From: Pseudonocardiales bacterium
Lineage (GTDB): Bacteria > Actinomycetota > Actinomycetes > Mycobacteriales > Pseudonocardiaceae
Length of the DNA: 5,233 nucleotides
Assembly (NCBI GenBank): GCA_013695005.1
Contig: JACDBJ010000087.1
Span: forward strand, 1-5,233
Reading direction: 5' to 3'
Both the position numbers and the translations under genes were made by a program. Shown piece by piece: positions 1 to 4,027 of the stretch (position 1 is its first letter; every line of letters starts with the position of its first letter). The notes under the pieces are model-generated. The model ran no database searches. It worked only from the letters and a program-made list of their open reading frames with translations, and was not told the DNA's origin.

Positions 1-329
1 AGCGGGTGCTCTACCCGGGGCTGCCGGAGCACCCGGGGCACGAGGTGGCCGCCAAGCAGATGCGCCGCTTCGGCGGGATGGTCTCGATCGTGCTGCGCGA
101 CGAGCAGTCCGCGCTGGAGCTGTGCGCCCGGACGCGGCTGTTCACCCTGGCCGAGTCGCTCGGCGGTGTGGAGTCGCTGATCGAGCACCCGGGCCGGATG
201 ACCCACATGTCGGTGGTCGGGTCGGCGCTGGAGGTGCCCGCGGAGCTGGTGCGGCTGTCGGTGGGCATCGAGGATGCCGACGACCTGATCGACGATCTGC
301 TCTCCGCCCTGGACGGCCTCGCGGTCTAG
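1..329 (+). CDS. metB: Cystathionine gamma-synthase/lyase, C-terminal part (5' end outside window)
   Basis: This is the last 108 codons of a PLP-dependent Cys/Met-metabolism enzyme (PF01053). The frame begins with the codon at position 3 and ends at TAG 327-329. The visible part is the C-terminal subdomain, with the family hallmarks LYPGLPEHPGH near the start, FGGMVS, then SLGGVESLIEHP, MTHMS and a closing LVRLSVGIED. The SLGGVESL/HP...MTH block lines the substrate pocket in this fold. The family either condenses O-succinyl- or O-acetyl-homoserine with cysteine (transsulfuration towards methionine) or cleaves cystathionine to cysteine plus 2-oxobutanoate. The C-terminus alone does not separate synthase from lyase, and the catalytic lysine lies outside the window. 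The symbol rests on gene order: metB sits beside greA and mca in mycobacteria. Family confidence is high; the exact reaction is less certain. Confidence 0.85.
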   Translation, partial: RVLYPGLPEHPGHEVAAKQMRRFGGMVSIVLRDEQSALELCARTRLFTLAESLGGVESLIEHPGRMTHMSVVGSALEVPAELVRLSVGIEDADDLIDDLLSALDGLAV

Positions 330-404
330 TGCGGCGGCCTACGGGTGGCGCAGCGGACGACGCTGGTGTGACGCTCGCGGCGATCTTGCGGTGCTGACGC
401 GCGC
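330..404. other. Short convergent intergenic gap between metB and the small exported protein
   Basis: Both flanking genes end here, so a terminator would be expected. The only compact inverted repeat I see is CAGCG/CGCTG (351-355 and 361-365, five-base loop), with no T-run on either side. I see no gene or recognisable regulatory motif. Confidence 0.4.
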
Positions 405-647
405 TCAGTTGCGGATCGCGGCGTCGGTGCCCGGCGCCGGTGTCTGCGTCTGCGGCGGGACAGGCAGGTCGCCCGGCTCCAGGCATCCGCCGACCAGCTC
501 GTAACCGCCCTGCCGGAGGACGTAGCGGCCTGGGTCGTCGCAGCCCGCCGACTGGACCGCGACTGCGGCGCCGGTGAGCAGCCCCGCGGCGACCAGCGCT
601 GACACGATCACAGGCAAGGCGCCAGACGCCGACCGAACCCGCAGCAT
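405..647 (-). CDS. Small exported protein with two cysteines, unknown function
   Basis: This 80-residue protein starts at ATG 647 and is preceded by a strong Shine-Dalgarno GGGGAGGT (complement of 651-658). The frame stays open far upstream, inside ilvA on the other strand, but the SD and the signal peptide fix this start. Residues 1-9 are basic (R3, R5), and 10-32 are hydrophobic and Ala/Val/Leu-rich, as in a signal peptide or membrane anchor. C36 follows S-A-G; this resembles a lipobox but lacks Leu at -3, so lipidation is doubtful. The mature part holds the core GRYVLRQGGYELVGGC, with C55, then a Pro/Thr-rich tail. C36 and C55 could form a disulfide. I recall similar short proteins in Pseudonocardiales but know of no function. 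It converges with metB across 75 bases and is divergent from ilvA across 57 bases, where TAACCT (minus strand, 679-674) is a possible -10 element without a convincing -35. Confidence 0.8.
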   Translation of the reverse strand: MLRVRSASGALPVIVSALVAAGLLTGAAVAVQSAGCDDPGRYVLRQGGYELVGGCLEPGDLPVPPQTQTPAPGTDAAIRN

Positions 648-704
648 CCGACCTCCCCCATCGTCTGGCTGTGAGGTTACCCGCCGCGATGCGAGGATGC
701 TCCG

Positions 705-1925
705 ATGGAGGACGCTGGCTGGCGCGTCGATCTCACTCGGGTGCGCGACGCCCGGGACCGGCTGGCCGGTGTCGTCCGCCGCACGCCGGTCGCGCACTCC
801 AGGGCGCTCGAACAGCTCGTCGGCGGCCCTGTCTGGCTCAAGTGCGAGAACCTGCAGCGCACCGGCTCGTTCAAGATCCGAGGCGCCTACCTGCGAATAC
901 TCTGCTTGTCCGAGCACGAGCGTGCGCAGGGTGTCGTCGCCGCAAGTGCGGGCAACCACGCGCAGGGGGTGGCGCTGGCGGCCAGCCTGCTGGGCTGCAC
1001 GGCGACCGTCTTCATGCCCGAGGGAGCCGCGCTGCCCAAGGTGCAGGCCACCCGCGGCTACGGCGCTGACGTGCGCCTCGTCGGCGCCGACCTGGAGGAG
1101 AGCCTCGCCGCCGCGTCGGGTTTCGCCGACGCCAGCGGCGCGGTGCTGATCCACCCCTTCGACCACCCGGACATCGTCGCCGGGCAGGGCACGGTCGGCC
1201 TGGAGATCGTCGAGCAGGTGCCCGACGCCGGCACGGTGATCGTGCCCACCGGCGGCGGCGGTCTGCTCGCCGGCGTCGCAGTGGCCGTCAAGAGCCTCGT
1301 CCCGGACGCCAGGATCGTCGGCGTGCAGGCCGAAGGGGCCGCGGCCTGGCCGGCCTCGCTGCTGGCCGGCAAGCCCGTCGAGCTGCCGGAGTGCCAGACG
1401 ATCGCCGACGGCATCGCCGTGGCCCGGCCGGGAGTAGTGCCGTTCGATCTGGTTGCCGAGTACGTCGACGAGATCCTCGCGGTGGGCGAGGACGCGATGT
1501 CACAGGCGCTGCTGCACTGCCTCGAGCGCGCGAAGCTCGTCGTGGAGCCGGCGGGCGCCGCGGGCGTGGCGGCGATGTTGACCACACCGGGGCGGTTCAC
1601 CCCGCCGGTCGTGTGCGTGCTCTCCGGCGGCAACGTCGACCCGCTGCAGCTGGTGCACGTGACCCAGCACGGCCTTGCCGCCGCGTCGCGCTACCTCTCG
1701 CTGCGGGTCCGCATCGCCGACCGTCCCGGCGCACTGGCCGGGCTGCTCACGCTGATCGGGTCGCTCGGCGCCAACGTCGTGGACGTGGCTCACTCCCGGG
1801 TGTCGGGCGCGCTGCCGTTCGGGGACGTGGACGTGGCCCTGAGCCTGGAGACGCGCGGCGAGAAGCACTGCACCGAGCTGGTGGAGGCACTTGGCGCGGC
1901 CGGGCACGCCGTCGAGCCAGCGTGA
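705..1925 (+). CDS. ilvA: Threonine ammonia-lyase (threonine dehydratase) with C-terminal ACT domain
   Basis: This 406-residue enzyme deaminates L-threonine to 2-oxobutanoate and ammonia, the first committed step to isoleucine. The PLP fold type II domain spans about 10-325. It contains the Schiff-base lysine K57 in TGSFKIRGA, the SAGNHAQG substrate loop at 81-88, the glycine-rich phosphate-binding loop GGGG at 183-186, and SGGN at 307-310. Residues about 332-404 form a single ACT domain beginning LRVRIADRPGALAGLL, likely the site of allosteric amino-acid sensing. Length and layout fit the medium-length single-ACT form (about 400 residues) rather than the E. coli biosynthetic form with a longer double regulatory domain. 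ATG 705 follows GCGAGGA (691-697) with seven bases of spacing, a good ribosome site. It could act on serine as well. It faces greA head-on. Nothing looks truncated. Confidence 0.95.
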   Translation: MEDAGWRVDLTRVRDARDRLAGVVRRTPVAHSRALEQLVGGPVWLKCENLQRTGSFKIRGAYLRILCLSEHERAQGVVAASAGNHAQGVALAASLLGCTATVFMPEGAALPKVQATRGYGADVRLVGADLEESLAAASGFADASGAVLIHPFDHPDIVAGQGTVGLEIVEQVPDAGTVIVPTGGGGLLAGVAVAVKSLVPDARIVGVQAEGAAAWPASLLAGKPVELPECQTIADGIAVARPGVVPFDLVAEYVDEILAVGEDAMSQALLHCLERAKLVVEPAGAAGVAAMLTTPGRFTPPVVCVLSGGNVDPLQLVHVTQHGLAAASRYLSLRVRIADRPGALAGLLTLIGSLGANVVDVAHSRVSGALPFGDVDVALSLETRGEKHCTELVEALGAAGHAVEPA

Positions 1926-1957
1926 CGAACTGCAGCGGCGTCAGCCGTGGAACGGCT
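1923..1957. other. Convergent ilvA/greA 3' junction with two short inverted repeats
   Basis: The two stop codons are 15 bases apart. TGACG (1923-1927, the ilvA stop) and CGTCA (1939-1943, the greA stop) are inverted copies flanking an 11-base spacer. Just beyond, AGCCGT (1943-1948) and ACGGCT (1952-1957) form a perfect 6-bp stem with a 3-base loop inside the last codons of greA. No T-run follows on either strand. This may be a weak bidirectional transcript end, but the stems are short enough to be chance. Confidence 0.25.
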
Positions 1958-2432
1958 CCGCAGCCTCCAGCGTGACCTTCATCGTGCCGCCGTCGGGCAG
2001 CTGGTAGGAGCGGGTCTCGCCGACCTTCGCGCCGAGGATGGCCGCACCGAGCGGTGAGTGCGACGAGTACACCTCGAGGTCGCCGTGGCTGCCCTCTTCG
2101 CGGGAGCCGAGCAGGAACTGCTCGACATCGTCGTCGTCGTACCGGACGGTCAGCACCATGCCGGGCTGCGCGGTGTCGTTGTCGGTGGGAGCGGTGCCGA
2201 CCTGGGCCGAGCGCAACAGCTCCTGCAGCTGTCGGATCCGGCCTTCCTGCTGGCCCTGCTCCTCGCGCGCGGCGTGGTAGCCGCCGTTCTCCCGCAGGTC
2301 GCCTTCCTCGCGCCGGGCGTTGATCTCTGCGGCGATGACTGGCCGATTCGCGATCAGCTCGTCGAGCTCGTGCTTGAGCCGGTCGTAGGTTTCCTGGGTC
2401 AGCCAGGTCACCATGTTGTCAGTCACCGTCAT
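1941..2432 (-). CDS. greA: Transcription elongation (transcript cleavage) factor GreA
   Basis: This 163-residue GreA rescues backtracked RNA polymerase by entering the secondary channel and stimulating cleavage of the 3' end of the RNA. Residues about 9-80 form the antiparallel coiled coil. Its tip carries the acidic pair D45 and E48 in REEGDLRENGGYHAA, matching the D41/E44 pair of E. coli GreA that holds the catalytic magnesium. Residues about 88-160 are the FKBP-like polymerase-docking domain, with the signature SSHSPLGAAILGAKVGE. Length is normal. The start ATG 2432 is chosen over an in-frame ATG at 2414 because GGAGGA (complement of 2436-2441) lies three bases upstream of it. The gene is transcribed away from mca across a 390-base region with a SigR-like promoter and a terminator-like hairpin on the greA strand, suggesting leader-level control. 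In M. tuberculosis greA and mca are also close neighbours. Confidence 0.96.
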   Translation of the reverse strand: MTVTDNMVTWLTQETYDRLKHELDELIANRPVIAAEINARREEGDLRENGGYHAAREEQGQQEGRIRQLQELLRSAQVGTAPTDNDTAQPGMVLTVRYDDDDVEQFLLGSREEGSHGDLEVYSSHSPLGAAILGAKVGETRSYQLPDGGTMKVTLEAAEPFHG

Positions 2433-2473
2433 CAGTCCTCCAACCGTCCAGACCCCGCAAGATCACGGGCAGT

Positions 2474-2489
2474 CCCCGCGGACGCGGGG
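2474..2489 (-). other. GC-rich hairpin in the greA leader
   Basis: On the greA strand CCCCGC - GTCC - GCGGGG forms a perfect 6-bp stem with a four-base loop, 41 bases upstream of the greA start codon. A second CCCCGC on the opposite strand at 2453-2458 means that in greA RNA two GCGGGG copies could compete for the single CCCCGC arm. No U-run follows, so it is not a canonical terminator. It could be leader structure or simply a GC-rich coincidence. Confidence 0.35.
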
Positions 2490-2526
2490 GCCAGCTCCTC
2501 CCGGGCGGCGCTGCCCCTCAAGATGG

Positions 2527-2552
2527 AAAAACACGACCCGACCCGGGCCGTG
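2527..2552 (-). terminator. Intrinsic terminator-like hairpin inside the greA leader
   Basis: Read on the minus strand, CACGGCCC (2552-2545) pairs with GGGTCGTG (2539-2532) around a five-base loop. This gives an 8-bp stem with one G-U wobble, followed immediately by five T (2531-2527). G+C-rich stem plus an adjacent U-run is the classic factor-independent terminator form, and a run of five A/T is unusual in such GC-rich DNA. It lies about 95 bases upstream of the greA ATG, and no gene on the minus strand ends before it, because mca runs the other way. It would therefore end a short leader or small RNA started at the greA-facing promoter, not a preceding gene. A relic of a lost upstream gene is the main alternative. 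Confidence 0.5.
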
Positions 2553-2559
2553 CGACGGC
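2547..2559 (-). promoter_or_regulatory. Alternative hairpin overlapping the terminator 5' arm (possible anti-terminator)
   Basis: GCCGT (2547-2551) and ACGGC (2555-2559) form a perfect 5-bp stem with a three-base loop; the same pairing forms in the minus-strand RNA. The bases 2547-2551 are also in the 5' arm of the terminator-like hairpin, so the two folds exclude one another. This is the geometry of an anti-terminator/terminator switch, but the stem is short and no ligand or protein partner is evident. Confidence 0.3.
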
Positions 2560-2602
2560 AACGGTAACACGGTGCCTGCGGTTCAGCGCGCCTCTTTCGA
2601 CG

Positions 2603-2628
2603 AACGGTCGATCCGGCCCGAAGGTTCC
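2603..2628 (-). promoter_or_regulatory. Putative SigR/SigH-type promoter facing greA
   Basis: On the minus strand GGAAC (2628-2624) is followed after exactly 18 bases by GTT (2605-2603), with G before the GGAA and CC before the GTT. The actinomycete thiol-stress sigma factor pattern, from memory, is GGAAT - about 18 bases - GTT. Transcription would start near 2596, giving a greA leader of about 165 bases that contains the terminator-like hairpin. No good housekeeping -35/-10 pair is visible on this strand. TACCGT (2566-2561) resembles a -10 but lacks a -35. Confidence 0.45.
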
Positions 2629-2688
2629 CGCCCCGGCATCACCGCAGCTAAGCCGCTTGGCCGAACGGCTCGGCTCGGCGGGACGTGA

Positions 2689-2705
2689 TCGGCAACGGCT
2701 GCCGA
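2689..2705. promoter_or_regulatory. Perfect inverted repeat just upstream of the mca promoter
   Basis: TCGGCA (2689-2694) and TGCCGA (2700-2705) are perfect inverted copies with a five-base spacer, ending eight bases before the putative -35 of the mca promoter. The position suits an activator or repressor half-site pair. The half-sites match no regulator I can name. Confidence 0.25.
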
Positions 2706-2713
2706 GGCGTGAC

Positions 2714-2743
2714 GGGAAGAACGCCGGGCGGTCCGAGCGTTGA
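2714..2743 (+). promoter_or_regulatory. Putative SigR/SigH-type promoter of mca
   Basis: GGGAAG (2714-2719) is followed, after 19 bases, by GTTGA (2739-2743, within GCGTTGATACC). This fits the GGGAAT - 18 or 19 bases - GTT pattern recognised by Streptomyces SigR and mycobacterial SigH, with G in place of T at the last -35 position. A start near 2750 would give a leader of about 73 bases. mca is a known SigR-regulon gene in Streptomyces coelicolor (recalled work on the mycothiol/RsrA loop), which makes this match more credible than its sequence score alone. Confidence 0.55.
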
Positions 2744-2755
2744 TACCTGCCGAGA

Positions 2756-2801
2756 GCGCAGCCCGGCGTCGCCGGGAGAATCAGCGCGGGCTGCGCGCAG
2801 C
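2756..2801 (+). promoter_or_regulatory. Structured mca 5' leader with competing hairpins
   Basis: GCGCAGCCCG (2756-2765) and CGGGCTGCGC (2787-2796) are a perfect 10-bp inverted repeat with a 21-base loop. The loop side overlaps a smaller perfect hairpin, CCCGGC (2762-2767) with GCCGGG (2771-2776), which shares 2762-2765, so only one can form. The 3' arm also lies in the 12-base palindrome GCTGCGCGCAGC (2790-2801). The structure would sit almost at the 5' end of the predicted transcript and 12 bases before the Shine-Dalgarno. No U-run follows. Possible roles are mRNA stability, translation control or protein binding. Confidence 0.4.
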
Positions 2802-2808
2802 GGCGGAT

Positions 2809-2814
2809 GGTGAG
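2809..2814 (+). promoter_or_regulatory. Shine-Dalgarno for mca
   Basis: GGTGAG lies eight bases before ATG 2823 and matches the GGTGA part of the anti-SD complement. A second purine stretch, GAGAGGA (2816-2822), abuts the ATG too closely to be ideal and is 15 bases from the next in-frame ATG at 2838. An in-frame TGA at 2811 excludes any earlier start, so 2823 is preferred. Confidence 0.5.
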
Positions 2815-2822
2815 CGAGAGGA

Positions 2823-3731
2823 ATGGCGAAAGTACCGATGGCAACAGACGCGGCGGGGCAGTTCCGGCTGATGACGGTGCACGCACACCCCGACGACGAG
2901 TCGAGCAAGGGTGCGGCCACCAGTGCCCGCTACGTGGCCGAGGGCCACGAGGTCATGGTGGTCACCTGCACAGGTGGTGAGCGGGGCAGCATCCTGAACC
3001 CGGCGATGGACAGGCCGGAGATCATCGCCGACATGGTGGCGGTGCGCAGGGTCGAGATGGCGCGGGCCGCCGAGATCCTCGGCGTGCAGCACGCCTGGCT
3101 CGGTTTCGTCGACTCCGGCCTGCCAGAAGGTGATCCGCTTCCACCGCTGCCGGATGGCTGCTTCGCGCTGGTGGACCTCGAGGAAGCCACGGAACCGCTG
3201 GTCAAGCTCATGCGCGAGTTCCGCCCGCACGTTGTGGTGACCTACGACGAGAACGGCGGCTACCCGCACCCGGACCACATCCGCTGCCACGAGGTCTCGG
3301 TCGCGGCCTTCGACGCGGCCGGCGATCCGGACCGGTTCCCCGACGCCGGCGAGCCCTGGCAGCCGCTGAAGCTCTACTACTCGCACGGCTACTTCCGCAG
3401 CCGGCTGGTCACCATGCACGAGGGTCTGCTCGCCCGCGGGTTGGAGTCGCCGTACGCCGAGTGGCTGGAGAACTGGAAAGAAGACCCGAACGACTCGGGC
3501 CAGAGGATCACCACTCGCGTCGAGTGCGGCGAGTACTTCGCGGTGCGGGAGAAGGCGTTGATCGCGCACGCCACCCAGGTCGACCCGACAGGCCGCTGGT
3601 TCCAGGTGCCGACCGAGCTGCAGGCCGAGCTGTGGCCGACCGAGGACTACGAGCTCGTGCGCTCCCTTGTGGACAGCACGACCCCGGAGGACGACCTGTT
3701 CGCCGGGGTCACCGAGCGGGTGAAGGCGTGA
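2823..3731 (+). CDS. mca: Mycothiol S-conjugate amidase
   Basis: This 302-residue cytosolic zinc amidase cleaves mycothiol S-conjugates of toxins, antibiotics and electrophiles into glucosaminyl-inositol (recycled to mycothiol) and a cysteinyl conjugate that is acetylated and exported. It belongs to the GlcNAc-PI de-N-acetylase/MshB family (PF02585). AHPDDESSKG at 21-30 supplies zinc ligands H22 and D25 and the general base D24. HPDH at 149-152 supplies H152 (zinc) and H149 (acid/base). These assignments transfer from MshB. K29, after DESS, is the Mca-type residue tied to mycothiol preference, in contrast to MshB. TGGERG (50-55), YDENGGYPHPDH and YYSHGYFR are further Mca-type blocks. Length is usual. 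Residues 1-14 are an unconserved leader, and the start could instead be ATG 2838. It heads a likely three-gene operon and is preceded by a SigR-like promoter and a structured leader. Confidence 0.96.
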   Translation: MAKVPMATDAAGQFRLMTVHAHPDDESSKGAATSARYVAEGHEVMVVTCTGGERGSILNPAMDRPEIIADMVAVRRVEMARAAEILGVQHAWLGFVDSGLPEGDPLPPLPDGCFALVDLEEATEPLVKLMREFRPHVVVTYDENGGYPHPDHIRCHEVSVAAFDAAGDPDRFPDAGEPWQPLKLYYSHGYFRSRLVTMHEGLLARGLESPYAEWLENWKEDPNDSGQRITTRVECGEYFAVREKALIAHATQVDPTGRWFQVPTELQAELWPTEDYELVRSLVDSTTPEDDLFAGVTERVKA

Positions 3732-4015
3732 TCGTCTCGCTGTACGGCGACGCCGCGCCTGGCTCGGCTGTCGCGCTGTCCGGAGTCGCCCAGCCCACGC
3801 CCGCGCCATCCCCGGACCAGGACCGCGGTGAGGAGTACGGCAAGTCCTCGCCGATCGCGCTGGTGCTGATCCTGCTGCTCGGCGTGGCGCTCGTGCTGCT
3901 GATCCGCTCGATGAGCAAGCACCTGCGCAAGGTGCCCGAGAGCTTCGACGACCCGGGCCCGGGCCAGCGCGTCAAGCCCCGGCGGCGAAAGGATGCCGGG
4001 GGCGAGCCGAGCTGA
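3728..4015 (+). CDS. Small single-pass membrane protein downstream of mca (Rv1083-like)
   Basis: This 95-residue protein begins at GTG 3728, which overlaps the mca stop codon as GTGA. No other ATG or GTG start occurs before the membrane segment, and GGTGA (3719-3723) serves as ribosome site, so translation is probably coupled to mca. Residues 1-40 are Ala/Pro/Ser-rich and partly acidic. Residues 42-60 (SPIALVLILLLGVALVLLI) are one transmembrane helix. The segment RSMSKHLRKVPESFD follows, then a basic, Pro-rich tail (RVKPRRRK). By positive charge the C-terminus is probably cytosolic. The arrangement, with a GK(S/A)SP... helix ...S(M)xKHLRKVPESFD pattern, matches my memory of the small protein after mca in mycobacteria (Rv1083) and Streptomyces. 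Function is unknown. Conserved coupling suggests a partner in mycothiol detoxification, perhaps a membrane anchor, but that is inference. Confidence 0.85.
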   Translation: MIVSLYGDAAPGSAVALSGVAQPTPAPSPDQDRGEEYGKSSPIALVLILLLGVALVLLIRSMSKHLRKVPESFDDPGPGQRVKPRRRKDAGGEPS

Positions 4016-4027
4016 CAGGCTGGGCTC

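Larger units (their letters stand above)
2433..2822. other. Divergent greA-mca intergenic region, no gene
   Basis: This 390-base gene-free stretch is long for this compact window. Open frames crossing it are low-complexity Arg/Pro/Ser-rich products without family motifs, so I call no gene. From the greA side outwards it holds a GC hairpin (2474-2489), a terminator-like hairpin with a U-run (2527-2552), a SigR-like promoter facing greA (2603-2628), an inverted repeat (2689-2705), a SigR-like promoter facing mca (2714-2743) and a structured mca leader (2756-2801). In M. tuberculosis and Streptomyces, as I remember, a DUF4307 membrane protein gene lies here; it is absent in this window. Confidence 0.7.

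Noticed and set aside
351..365. CAGCG/CGCTG hairpin as a metB terminator
   Set aside because: Only five base pairs and no U-run; such repeats are common in DNA of this composition.
648..1166. Upstream extension of the small exported protein's reading frame on the minus strand (to 253 residues)
   Set aside because: It lies opposite the strongly conserved ilvA catalytic domain, the added residues have no domain or motif, and the strong SD at 651-658 plus signal peptide fix the start at 647.
2561..2589. Housekeeping-type promoter for greA using TACCGT as -10 on the minus strand
   Set aside because: At 17-base spacing the -35 position reads GCGCTG, far from TTGACA; the nearest partial match needs a 15-base spacer.
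2664..2680. CGGCTCGGCTCGGC tandem repeat
   Set aside because: Barely two copies of a 5-base GC-rich unit; too short to count as a repeat element.
2518..2920. Minus-strand open frames in the greA-mca gap as possible DUF4307 or other small gene
   Set aside because: They run into mca coding sequence, lack a hydrophobic segment or any DUF4307-like pattern, and have low-complexity Arg/Pro/Ser composition.
2807..2990. ATG at 2807 as an overlapping upstream reading frame into mca
   Set aside because: It has no convincing ribosome site of its own and gives a Gly/Arg-rich out-of-frame product; it is more likely an incidental ATG in the mca leader.
3461..3727. Longer N-terminus for the small membrane protein, running inside mca
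   Set aside because: The extra residues are Arg/Gly-rich shadow sequence of mca; the GTG overlapping the mca stop with a ribosome site is the sensible start.
2781..3809. 342-residue minus-strand open frame opposite mca
   Set aside because: Arg/Leu/Val/His-rich product without motifs, arising from the GC-biased third positions of mca, which has full family conservation on the plus strand.
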